From: Rhodospirillaceae bacterium
GTDB taxonomy: Bacteria; Pseudomonadota; Alphaproteobacteria; Rhodospirillales; UBA2165
Reading direction: 5' to 3'
Assembly: GCA_018674495.1 (NCBI GenBank)
Contig: JABHAA010000011.1
Coordinates: 1-34,389, forward strand
DNA length: 34,389 bases
How positions within the stretch are numbered: position 1 is the stretch's first letter; every line of letters starts with the position of its first letter. Of the stretch, positions 8,367 through 15,818 are shown piece by piece. The notes under the pieces are model-generated. The model was given only the letters and a program-made list of their open reading frames with translations, was not told the DNA's origin and searched no databases. The position numbers and the translations under genes were made by a program.

Positions 8367-8373
8367 GGGAGGA
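8367..8373 (+). promoter_or_regulatory. Ribosome-binding site that fixes the TAXI start
   Basis: GGGAGGA ends five bases before ATG 8379. The ATG is immediately followed by a textbook signal peptide, so it is preferred over the in-frame ATG at 8316, which would put 21 residues before the signal peptide. Confidence 0.8.
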
Positions 8374-8378
8374 ATACT

Positions 8379-9389
8379 ATGAAATTCAATTTACTGGCCG
8401 CCGCCGCTATCGGCGTCATCGCCATTCCGTTGGCCGCCGCACCGGTGGCCGCGCAGAAATATAATCTGACTCTGTCGGGGGCCAGCCCGGGCGGGCTCTG
8501 GTCGCGCATCGGCGGCGGTATCGATGCCGCCATCGCCAAGGCCTATCCCGGCTCGACGGTCAGCTATCAAACCTCGTCCGGCGGCCTTGCCAACATTCCG
8601 CTGGTTGCCAAGGGCAAGGTTCCCATGGGTTTGGCCACCGATGGTGAGTTAAACGCCGCGGTCAAAGGCTCCAAGCCATATAAAGCCGCGATCGAAAACG
8701 TGCGCGTTCTTTTCCGCGCCTATGCGCCATCCTGGCGGTTTCAGGCCACCCATTTGATCCTGGCCAAAAGCTTTGCCGACAAGCATGGCATCAAGAGCTT
8801 TGCCGACATCGTTGCCAAAAAAGCGCCGCTCAGGGTTGCCATCAACCGGCGCGGCAATATGGACAGCGATGTCAGCGCCATGGTCATGCGTCTGATGGGC
8901 GCCACCCCGGACAAGATCAAAAGCTGGGGCGGACAGGTTGTGCACGCCGCATCCAAAGAAATGGTGTCGCTCTATCTGGACCGGCGCATCGACATGGTCA
9001 ATTTCGGCATCGCCTACAAGCATCCGCGCGTGCGCGAGATTGCAAAGGGCGTGACGCCGGTGTTGCTGGATATTCCGGCCGACGTGACCGCCAAGGTCGC
9101 CAAGGCGTTCGGCGGCGCCCCCTGCCCGATCAAGCCGGGCGACTACAAATGGTCGCCGGCCGGCTCGTCGTCGGTGTGCATCGGCGCGGTGATTGTGGTC
9201 AACGCCTCGATGGATAACGGCACCGCCTACAATCTTGCCAAGGCAATGGTCGAGCAGATCGAAGAGTTCAAAAACAAATCCCACCGCTTGATCAAGAAAA
9301 ACGCCAAGAAGAAATTCATGGCGGTCCCCGGCGCGGCGGCGTTCCATCCCGGCGCGGCCAAATACTTCAAGGAAGTGGGCTTGATGTAG
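8379..9389 (+). CDS. TAXI-family TRAP transporter solute-binding protein
   Basis: This 336-aa protein starts with a Sec signal peptide (MKFNLLAAAAIGVIAIPLAA, likely cut after A25 at VAA/QK), so it is periplasmic. The mature protein has TAXI-family features: the opening LTLSGASPGGLWSRIGGGI, a GGLANIPLVAKGKVPMGLATDGE ligand-domain segment, and the length expected for the family. TAXI proteins capture a solute for a fused TRAP permease driven by an ion gradient; few ligands are known, glutamate or other organic acids among them. The cognate permease follows, separated by a perfect hairpin. It heads a rightward operon with dioxygenase, dehydrogenase and hydrolase genes, so its ligand is probably their substrate (inference). 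Confidence 0.92.
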   Translation: MKFNLLAAAAIGVIAIPLAAAPVAAQKYNLTLSGASPGGLWSRIGGGIDAAIAKAYPGSTVSYQTSSGGLANIPLVAKGKVPMGLATDGELNAAVKGSKPYKAAIENVRVLFRAYAPSWRFQATHLILAKSFADKHGIKSFADIVAKKAPLRVAINRRGNMDSDVSAMVMRLMGATPDKIKSWGGQVVHAASKEMVSLYLDRRIDMVNFGIAYKHPRVREIAKGVTPVLLDIPADVTAKVAKAFGGAPCPIKPGDYKWSPAGSSSVCIGAVIVVNASMDNGTAYNLAKAMVEQIEEFKNKSHRLIKKNAKKKFMAVPGAAAFHPGAAKYFKEVGLM

Positions 9390-9414
9390 GCTTAGCGCCG
9401 CCTCGATCATTGTA

Positions 9415-9446
9415 GAAGGGAGCATGGCCGACGCCATGCTCCCTTC
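9415..9446 (+). ncRNA. Perfect 14-bp intercistronic hairpin, TAXI binding protein to permease
   Basis: GAAGGGAGCATGGC (9415-9428) pairs exactly with GCCATGCTCCCTTC (9433-9446) over the 4-nt loop CGAC. It lies 25 bp after the binding-protein stop and 40 bp before the permease start. No T-run follows, so it is unlikely to be a full terminator. In binding-protein transporters such stems commonly block 3' exonucleases and keep the binding protein's mRNA more abundant than that of the permease. Confidence 0.7.
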
Positions 9447-9485
9447 GCAAATCATCTGAATTCGAATGACTTGAAGCGCCGGATT

Positions 9486-11402
9486 ATGGCATCCAACCCG
9501 CTACTATCGGCATCCATGTGGTTTTCGGTCGGCGCGCGGCGCCGTCCGCAAGGCATCTATTATTGGGTATTCACGCCGTTCGCCGTCGCCGTCGGCGTCT
9601 ATGTGATTACGGCGGCCACCTACATCATCATCGCGCCCTGGGCACTGACGGTCTTATTTTTTTCCGGCATGGCGGCGCTTGGCTTTTTGACCACCGGCGC
9701 GTTCGAACATTCGGTTTCCGAGCGGCCTACGGTGGTCGATGTGATATTGGCGCTGCTGTCCATATCCGCCGGTATTTATTTCGGCGTCAAGGCGCCGGAG
9801 ATTGTGGAGCGTATTGTCCTTTTGGACGAGCTGACCAGTTGGGATATTTTCTTCGCATCCTTGGTGTTTTTCCTGACAATTGAAGTCACCAGACGATCCA
9901 CCGGGCTTGGCCTGACCGGGTTGGTGTTGATTTTTGTTGCCTATAATCTTTGGGGTCACAATCTGGACGGTATCTTGCAGCACGGCGAAATCGATTATGC
10001 CCATTTCATTGAAATCACGGTGTTTACCACCGATGGTATTTTCGGCCTGCCACTCCGCGTCGCCGCGACATATGCCTTCATGTTCGTGATGTTCGGCACG
10101 CTTTTGCAGGCCTGCAAAGGCTCCGAATTCTTTTTCGATTTTGCCGCCGCCATTTCCGGGCGCCAGCCGGGCGGGCCGGCCAAGGTGGCGGTCATATCGT
10201 CGGGCATGTACGGCATGGTATCGGGCAGCCCCACATCCGACGTAGTGACCACCGGCTCGATCACCATTCCGATCATGAAGCGGCTCGGCTACCGGGGCGC
10301 CTATGCGGGTGCCATCGAAGTTGCGGCATCGACGGGGGGCTCCATCGTGCCGCCTGTGCTGGGCACGGCGGCCTTCATCATGGTCGATTTCGCCGGCGTC
10401 GAATACCGGGACATCGCCATCGCCGCCTTCATCCCGGCGATCCTTTATTACGTGTCCGTCTATTCCCAGGTGCATTTCTCGTCCCTGCGCCTCGGCCTCG
10501 GCAGCCTTGAGGATTCGCAAATTCCCAAATTCCTGACCACCATGAAAAATGGCGGCCTGTTTTTCGTGCCGCTGGTTATTCTCTCGGTCGCCCTCTTGAA
10601 CGGCTATACGCCGACCATGGTGGGCATATTCGGCACCATCGCCGTGTTCGCGGTGTCATTGCTCAAGGCGGAAACAAGGGTCGGGCTGGTCACATTAATT
10701 AATGTCCTGTCTGAGACCTGTTACCGCATGGTGCCGGTAGCTGGCGCCTGTGCCGCCGCCGGGCTGGTGATCGGCGGCATTACCATGACCGGCCTAGCCG
10801 GCAAGTTCGCCCATGTGGTCAACGGCATCACCAACGCGCAGCAGTTTTCGACGCTGGCGCTGACGGCGGCGGTAACCATTGTCCTCGGCATGGGCATGCC
10901 AACGCCGAGCGCCTATATCCTGGCCGCGGCGCTGATGACACCGATCCTCACCGAGCTCGGCATCCCCACATTGGCGGCGCATATGTTCGTACTTTATTAC
11001 GCGGTCATGTCGGCGCTGACGCCGCCGGTGGCAGTGGCCGCCTATGCCGCCGCATCCATTGCCGAAGACAACCCCCTTTATATCGCATTGCTGGCGGTCA
11101 AGTTTGCCATCGGCGCGTTCCTGATCCCGTTCGCCTTTGTCTATGGACCGGAGCTCTTGATGGCAGGGCCGGTGCTGATGATCCTGGTATCGGCGGTTAC
11201 CGCCGCGATCGGGCTGGTGGTGCTGGCGGCAGCGCTGGAAGCCTATTTGTTCGCGCCGCTATCGGCATGGATGCGCATCGTCCTTGCCGCCCTCGGCCTC
11301 GGCATGATCGCACCGAATTTACAGGCTACCGGCGTCTCGGCGGTGATCCTGGCAGGCCTGTACGCGGCGCACACAATACGCCAGAAAAGAGCCGCGTTAT
11401 GA
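9486..11402 (+). CDS. TRAP transporter permease, fused DctQM type (TAXI partner)
   Basis: From ATG 9486 it is 638 aa; TTG 9471 (643 aa) is an alternative, and neither has a strong ribosome-binding site. It is a polytopic inner-membrane protein with about 16 or more hydrophobic segments. The N-terminal third replaces the separate small DctQ subunit, and the rest is a DctM-type transport domain. Typical DctM stretches are visible, such as GMYGMVSGSPTSDVVTTGS, the VAASTGGSIVPPVLGTAAF segment and a second-half GMGMPTPSAYILAA repeat. Proteins of this fused form pair with TAXI binding proteins, matching the gene just upstream. The stop overlaps the dioxygenase start by 4 bp (ATGA), so transport and catabolism are translationally coupled. 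Confidence 0.93.
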   Translation: MASNPLLSASMWFSVGARRRPQGIYYWVFTPFAVAVGVYVITAATYIIIAPWALTVLFFSGMAALGFLTTGAFEHSVSERPTVVDVILALLSISAGIYFGVKAPEIVERIVLLDELTSWDIFFASLVFFLTIEVTRRSTGLGLTGLVLIFVAYNLWGHNLDGILQHGEIDYAHFIEITVFTTDGIFGLPLRVAATYAFMFVMFGTLLQACKGSEFFFDFAAAISGRQPGGPAKVAVISSGMYGMVSGSPTSDVVTTGSITIPIMKRLGYRGAYAGAIEVAASTGGSIVPPVLGTAAFIMVDFAGVEYRDIAIAAFIPAILYYVSVYSQVHFSSLRLGLGSLEDSQIPKFLTTMKNGGLFFVPLVILSVALLNGYTPTMVGIFGTIAVFAVSLLKAETRVGLVTLINVLSETCYRMVPVAGACAAAGLVIGGITMTGLAGKFAHVVNGITNAQQFSTLALTAAVTIVLGMGMPTPSAYILAAALMTPILTELGIPTLAAHMFVLYYAVMSALTPPVAVAAYAAASIAEDNPLYIALLAVKFAIGAFLIPFAFVYGPELLMAGPVLMILVSAVTAAIGLVVLAAALEAYLFAPLSAWMRIVLAALGLGMIAPNLQATGVSAVILAGLYAAHTIRQKRAAL

Positions 11403-12235
11403 GCGTCCAGGTAACGCCATTGTCGGACGCCATCGGCGCCGAGATCACCGGCGTTGATTTGAACGAAACCATGGACGGCGAAGTGCTCGATACCGTGCAC
11501 GCCGCCTGGCTTCGCTTCAAGATCATCCTCTTTCGGGGAACGACTTTGAGCGCCGACGACCAAACCCGTTTCGCCCAAAACTTCGGCGATATCCAACCGA
11601 TCCGCTCGGCCACCCATATCCTAGGCGACAACCAACAATTCATGCATGTCTCCAACCGTGACGTGGACGGCAAGCCGGGCGTCCTGCCGGAAGGCGAGAT
11701 GCAGTTCCACAACGATCAGAGCTATTACGAGCGCCCGGCCAAGGCGACCATCCTCAACGCCATCGAAATACCCGATGCCGGCGGCCACACGCTATTCATG
11801 AACACGGTCAGCGCCTACGCGGCGCTATCGGCTGATATGAAGGCGCGGCTGGATGGGCTGCGCGTCCTCAATATTTATGATTACGACACCAACCCAACCA
11901 TCAAGGGCGACGGCATCCGCGCCGATGCGCCCCAGTTCGAACACCCGGTGGTGATCCACCATCCCGAAACCAGGGAGCAAGCCTTGTTCGTCAGCCGCCT
12001 GATGAGCGACCACATCACCGGTATGGAGCGGGCGGATAGCGACGCGTTATTGACCGAACTGTTCGACCACATGGAACAACCGCAATTCATATTTGAGCAT
12101 AGCTGGCGGCCCGGTGATCTTCTTATGTGGGATAATTTCGCGTCCCAGCACGCGCGCACCGATTTCGATCCGGCACAACCCCGCATCTTGCGCCGGGTCG
12201 CGGTCGCCGGGTCGCGCCCCGAGGCAGCACCATGA
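11399..12235 (+). CDS. TauD/TfdA-family Fe(II)/2-oxoglutarate dioxygenase
   Basis: Starting at ATG 11399, inside the permease stop (ATGA), the protein is 278 aa, normal for the family. The 2-His-1-carboxylate iron site is visible as HND (H104, D106) and distal H251 in SQHARTDF. Arginine(s) around 262-266 in PRILRRVAV would bind 2-oxoglutarate. The N-terminal GAEITGVDLNE is also typical. Such enzymes hydroxylate or oxidatively cleave substrates including taurine, sulfate esters, aryloxyacetates and quaternary amines, using O2 and 2-oxoglutarate in the cytoplasm. Its coupling to the TAXI permease suggests it carries out the first step on the imported compound. The stop overlaps the SDR start. 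An upstream in-frame extension inside the permease gene is rejected because the family N-terminus begins at 11399. Confidence 0.92.
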   Translation: MSVQVTPLSDAIGAEITGVDLNETMDGEVLDTVHAAWLRFKIILFRGTTLSADDQTRFAQNFGDIQPIRSATHILGDNQQFMHVSNRDVDGKPGVLPEGEMQFHNDQSYYERPAKATILNAIEIPDAGGHTLFMNTVSAYAALSADMKARLDGLRVLNIYDYDTNPTIKGDGIRADAPQFEHPVVIHHPETREQALFVSRLMSDHITGMERADSDALLTELFDHMEQPQFIFEHSWRPGDLLMWDNFASQHARTDFDPAQPRILRRVAVAGSRPEAAP

Positions 12236-13029
12236 GCGAAATGGAAACTAACCCGCTGTTCGATCTTGGCGGACGCTCGGTGATCGTCACCGGCGGTGGC
12301 ACCGGCATCGGCAAGGTCTATTCCACCGCCCTGGCCGGCGCCGGCGCCAATGTGGTGATCGCCGACATCGCCGCCAAGGAAGGCGAAGCGGTTGCCGCCG
12401 CCATCAACGCGGACGAAGACGGTGGCAAGGCGATATCGGTCGCCACCGACATAGCGGATGAGCCAGCGACACTGGCCATGGCAGCCACCGCCATCGACGC
12501 CTTTGGCTCCATCGACGTATTGATCAACAACGCGTCGCTGATGAGCGTCCTGGAGCGCCGCCCCTGGCACGAGATCGAGGTGGAGGAATGGGACCGGGTG
12601 ATGGCGGTCAATCTGCGCGGTATGTTCCTCTGCTGCCGAGCGGTCTACGGGCAAATGAAAAAGCAGGGACGCGGTAAGATCATCAATATTTCCTCCTCCC
12701 GCTTCTGGTCGGGCGCGCCCAACCGACTGCATTATTCGACATCCAAGGCCGGCGTCATTGGGCTCACTCGCTCGCTCTCCAGCGAAGTGGGCGACGACAA
12801 TATCGCAGTCAACGCGATCACGCCGGGCTTCACCGAAAGCGAAACCCAGCTTGCGTCGTCAACCACCCAATATCTGCAAGGCCAATCAGATCGCTACCGG
12901 GCGCGCGCCTTCAAGCGGGCCGAGCAGCCGGACGATCTGGTCGGCGCGGTGATGTTCCTGGCCTCCGATGCGTCCAACTTCATCACCGGCCAAACCCTCA
13001 ATGTGGATGGCGGCGAGAACATGCACTGA
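12232..13029 (+). CDS. Short-chain dehydrogenase/reductase
   Basis: This 265-aa classical SDR has the cofactor motif TGGGTGIG (20-27), D45 at the end of the second strand (favouring NAD over NADP), NNAS (99-102) and the catalytic residues S155, Y168 and K172 in an NISSSRFWSG...YSTSK context. The C-terminal GQTLNVDGGENM is standard. It should oxidise a hydroxyl to a carbonyl or the reverse. The start overlaps the TauD stop by 4 bp (ATGA), so it is expected to act next after hydroxylation. The substrate is unknown. Confidence 0.93.
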   Translation: MSEMETNPLFDLGGRSVIVTGGGTGIGKVYSTALAGAGANVVIADIAAKEGEAVAAAINADEDGGKAISVATDIADEPATLAMAATAIDAFGSIDVLINNASLMSVLERRPWHEIEVEEWDRVMAVNLRGMFLCCRAVYGQMKKQGRGKIINISSSRFWSGAPNRLHYSTSKAGVIGLTRSLSSEVGDDNIAVNAITPGFTESETQLASSTTQYLQGQSDRYRARAFKRAEQPDDLVGAVMFLASDASNFITGQTLNVDGGENMH

Positions 13030-13068
13030 GCTGTTTGACAAGCCCAAGCAAATATCCGAATTACCGCC

Positions 13069-13953
13069 ATGGCCGACATCATCGACGCACACCATCATAT
13101 TTGGCGCCAGGACGACCTGCCCTGGCTGGCCGGGCCCATGCTGCCGCGCATATTCGGGCCCTATGAGGCCCTCCGCCGCGATTATCCGGTAGCCGAATTT
13201 TTGGCTGATCTGGAAAGCACCGGCGTTACCAAATCGGTCTATGTGCAGGCCAATTGGGCACCGGAGCGCTTCGAAGATGAAACCGCATGGGTGCAGAAAA
13301 CGGCTGACGAGACCGGTTGGCCCCACGCCATCGTCGGCTTCGCCGATTTCATGTCCGAGGATGTCCGCCCCCAGCTTGACCGGTTGGCCAAATATCCCCT
13401 GCTGCGCGGTATTCGCCAGCAAATCCACTGGCACGAAAATGAGGCTTACCGCTTCGCACCACACATGGACGTGGCGGCGGACGCCACATTCCGGCGCAAT
13501 ATTGCGCATCTCGGCGATTACGGACTAAGCTTCGATCTACAGGTTTTCCCCAGCCAGATGCACGGCGCCGCCCGGCTGGCCGAAGCTTGCCCCGATGTCA
13601 CCCTCATCCTGCAGCATTCCGGCATGCTCGAAGATTTGTCCGATGCGGGACGCGAAGAATGGCGCACCGGTATGGAATTTCTGGCGGCGCAAAAAAATGT
13701 GGTCTCCAAGCTGTCCGCATTCGGCACTTTCATCCACCGAAACGATGCGGCCCATATTGCCGATATGGTGAGCCAGACCGTGGCCATGTTCGGTGCGGCA
13801 CGCTGCCTGTTCGGCTCCAACTTTCCCATCGAAAAGCTTTGGTGCAATTACGGCGACTTAATCGCCGCCTTTCAATCCGCCGCCGAAACCCTGCCCGAAG
13901 CGGACCGGCGGGCAATCTTCCATGACACCGCAGCCGCCGTTTACCGTATCTGA
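13069..13953 (+). CDS. Amidohydrolase 2 family metal-dependent hydrolase (COG3618-like, TIM barrel)
   Basis: This 294-aa protein opens with DAHHHIW (metal-binding H8 and H10) and continues with an RGIRQQIHWHENE segment, ILQHSGMLED around residues 180-190 and a late FGSNFPIEKL strand with its conserved Ser-Asn-Phe-Pro. This is the pattern of the COG3618 branch, which includes lactonases such as L-fuconolactonase and 2-pyrone-4,6-dicarboxylate lactonase. It probably hydrolyses a lactone or cyclic ester made by the preceding dioxygenase and dehydrogenase (inference). It lies 39 bp after the SDR on the same strand. The family also holds decarboxylases, so hydrolysis is not certain. Confidence 0.88.
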   Translation: MADIIDAHHHIWRQDDLPWLAGPMLPRIFGPYEALRRDYPVAEFLADLESTGVTKSVYVQANWAPERFEDETAWVQKTADETGWPHAIVGFADFMSEDVRPQLDRLAKYPLLRGIRQQIHWHENEAYRFAPHMDVAADATFRRNIAHLGDYGLSFDLQVFPSQMHGAARLAEACPDVTLILQHSGMLEDLSDAGREEWRTGMEFLAAQKNVVSKLSAFGTFIHRNDAAHIADMVSQTVAMFGAARCLFGSNFPIEKLWCNYGDLIAAFQSAAETLPEADRRAIFHDTAAAVYRI

Positions 13954-13972
13954 TCGGGCAAGCGCGTCCTAA

Positions 13973-14893
13973 ATGTCAAAAATTGATTCTCCTACGCGCA
14001 TCAATTACCGCGGCGTCGCCTATGCCTGCCTGTCCACGTCTCTCGGCGGCATGACCGTGGCGCTGACCCGGTTCATCATTGCCGAGACCGAACCCTTGAC
14101 CCTGACGGCCGTCCGCTATGGCATCGCGGCGCTGATATTGATGGGAATTGTGCTGGCGGCGGGACGCTTGCCAAAATTCGCGCGCGCCGACTGGCCGGCG
14201 ATCATCGCTCTGGCGCTGGTATTTTTCACGTCTTTTCCCTATTTCATGGCGCGCGCCCTTGAAGATACAACGGCCACGCGGGGCGGCATTTTCTTCGCCA
14301 CAATGCCCCTGGTGACTATCCTTTTGGCTGGAATATTCCGTATCGAGCGCATGACCTGGGCGAAAGCCATCGGCGTTGTCATGGCCATCGCCGGAACCGT
14401 GTTCGCGCTGTCCGACAAGGTCGATGATATCGCGCCCATGGCCCTTCGCGGCGATATCTTCATGCTGCTTGGTATGATCTCGGCGGCCACCTTTAACGTC
14501 TTTTCCAAGCGCTACATCATGGCATACGGTGCCCTCAATATTATCGCCGTTACCATGGTGATCGGCGTTTCCGCGCTGGCGGTGCTGGCGATCATATTTG
14601 AGAGCCCATTGGGCGGCTCCCTGGATTTCGATTTTACCGGCTGGGCCGTGGTCCTGACCTTGGCGATCCCGGGCGCCGCGTTGATGATCTGGGCCTGGGG
14701 CCGAGCGCTGTCCACCATCTCGCCGACGCAAGCGGCGGTGACCGTGGGCCTCAACCCGGTGGTCGCCATCGCTATCGCCACGGTTTTATTGTCGGAGCCG
14801 TTTTCGGTGCGCGTCGTCGGCGGGCTGGTGCTGATCATCGCCGCCATCGCCATCGCCAACCGGGGCTCTGGACCGAAGCCGGTAAGCGGCTGA
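13973..14893 (+). CDS. DMT-superfamily transporter (two EamA domains)
   Basis: This 306-aa inner-membrane protein has about ten hydrophobic segments arranged as two EamA repeats (about residues 10-140 and 155-295). Each ends with the usual short cytoplasmic loop, and the C-terminal repeat has the TVGLNPVVAIAIATVLLSEPFS signature. EamA proteins mostly export amino acids, metabolites or drugs. It starts 19 bp after the amidohydrolase stop, so it is in the same operon, and may export a by-product or intermediate. The ribosome-binding site is weak. The substrate cannot be predicted. Confidence 0.88.
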   Translation: MSKIDSPTRINYRGVAYACLSTSLGGMTVALTRFIIAETEPLTLTAVRYGIAALILMGIVLAAGRLPKFARADWPAIIALALVFFTSFPYFMARALEDTTATRGGIFFATMPLVTILLAGIFRIERMTWAKAIGVVMAIAGTVFALSDKVDDIAPMALRGDIFMLLGMISAATFNVFSKRYIMAYGALNIIAVTMVIGVSALAVLAIIFESPLGGSLDFDFTGWAVVLTLAIPGAALMIWAWGRALSTISPTQAAVTVGLNPVVAIAIATVLLSEPFSVRVVGGLVLIIAAIAIANRGSGPKPVSG

Positions 14894-14956
14894 CAAAGGT
14901 GGCTTCGCCCGATATCGTGGCCGCCAATTCCTCTAACCATTGGAAAGAACAGAACC

Positions 14957-15736
14957 ATGAGCGGACGCGTAGACGGCAAGATCGCACTAATCTCGGGCGC
15001 CGGTTCAGGACTGGGCCAGGCAACCGCCATCCACCTGGCGCGCGAAGGCGCCCGCATCGTCGCCACCGATATCGATGGGGGAACCGCCGAAGCGACGGCA
15101 GCTTCCATCAACGGTGAGTTTCAGGGCGCCGCGGTCTCCGCCGCTCACGACGTCACAAGCCAAGAGCAATGGGTTTCGGCGGTGGATCTTGCCGCGTCGC
15201 ACTTTGGCGGGCTCGACATTCTGGTCAACAATGCCGGCATAAGCCTGCACGGCGATGTAGAATCGACGCCCTACAGCGATTTCCAAAAGCTGATGGACAT
15301 CAACCTCAACAGCGTCTTCTTGGGCTGCCAGGAAGCCATGAAGGTGATGAAAAGTTCCGGCGCTGGATCGATCATCAATATCTCTTCGGTCGCCGGTAAA
15401 ATGGGCAATCCCAACACCATCGCCTACGGCACCACGAAGGCCGGCGTCGCCTATATGACCAAATGTGTGGCCCTGGATTGCGCGCAGAAGGGCTATAAGG
15501 TCCGTTGCAATTCCATCCATCCCACCTATATCCGCACCCCTTTGATCGATCAGTTCCTGCACGATGACGAAGCGTTGGAGCGGCTGAACAAGATGGTGCC
15601 GCTGGGGCGCATCAACGAGACCGAAGACGTCACCTTTGCCATCCTGTTCCTGGCGTCGGACGAATCGGCGATGATGACCGGCTCGGAACTGTTTATCGAT
15701 GGCGGGCTTAGCGCGGGCTATACGCCGAGGGTTTAA
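14957..15736 (+). CDS. Short-chain dehydrogenase/reductase, 3-beta/20-beta-HSD-like
   Basis: This 259-aa classical SDR has the cofactor motif SGAGSGLG (13-20), D38 after the second strand (NAD preference), NNAG (91-94) and catalytic S144, Y157 and K161 (NISSVAG and YGTTK). It is only distantly similar to the SDR at 12232, so the two are not a recent duplication. It lies 63 bp after the DMT gene and is the last gene of the rightward TAXI group, ending at a bidirectional terminator. It likely oxidises a secondary alcohol in the same pathway; the substrate is unknown. Confidence 0.92.
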   Translation: MSGRVDGKIALISGAGSGLGQATAIHLAREGARIVATDIDGGTAEATAASINGEFQGAAVSAAHDVTSQEQWVSAVDLAASHFGGLDILVNNAGISLHGDVESTPYSDFQKLMDINLNSVFLGCQEAMKVMKSSGAGSIINISSVAGKMGNPNTIAYGTTKAGVAYMTKCVALDCAQKGYKVRCNSIHPTYIRTPLIDQFLHDDEALERLNKMVPLGRINETEDVTFAILFLASDESAMMTGSELFIDGGLSAGYTPRV

Positions 15737-15741
15737 TAGAA

Positions 15742-15775
15742 AAAGGCCCGCCTCCAAACCGGGAAGCGGGCCTTT
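15742..15775. terminator. Bidirectional intrinsic terminator
   Basis: AAAGGCCCGC (15742-15751) pairs perfectly with GCGGGCCTTT (15766-15775) across a 14-nt loop. On the minus strand the stem is followed by TTTTTCTATT, a good rho-independent terminator for the leftward dctP gene. On the plus strand it sits 6 bp after the SDR stop with a shorter T-run. It cleanly separates two convergent transcription units. Confidence 0.85.
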
Positions 15776-15786
15776 GATCCAGCTCC

Positions 15787-15800
15787 GGGCCCGAAGGCCC
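15787..15800 (-). terminator. Second small hairpin with UUCG loop downstream of dctP
   Basis: GGGCC (15787-15791) pairs with GGCCC (15796-15800). Read on the minus strand the loop is TTCG closed by C-G, an extra-stable tetraloop. It lies 18 bp after the dctP stop and just before the intrinsic terminator. It probably adds to termination or protects the dctP 3' end. Confidence 0.5.
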
Positions 15801-15818
15801 AAAGTTTAGGTCTTAATC

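Larger units (their letters stand above)
8012..8378. promoter_or_regulatory. 367-bp divergent intergenic region between ubiD and the TAXI operon
   Basis: This is the only gene-free stretch above 300 bp. It must hold the promoters of both the leftward ubiD group and the rightward TAXI operon, but I see no confident -35/-10 pair. It contains a perfect 9-bp hairpin at 8098-8120 and an imperfect inverted repeat at 8307-8333 next to a T-rich tract. An open frame running from 8316 into the TAXI gene is better read as leader than as coding sequence. Confidence 0.5.

Noticed and set aside
9654..10520. Open frame of about 290 codons opposite the TAXI permease
   Set aside because: Charged, low-complexity product that mirrors the hydrophobic codons of the permease; no domain.
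11267..11398. Upstream extension of the TauD frame into the permease gene
   Set aside because: Family N-terminus starts at MSVQVTPLSD (11399), and the ATGA overlap is a standard coupled start.
12232..15736. Idea that the two SDR genes are a recent tandem duplication
   Set aside because: Their motifs differ (TGGGTGIG against SGAGSGLG, YSTSK against YGTTK) and the rest is divergent, so they are separate family members.
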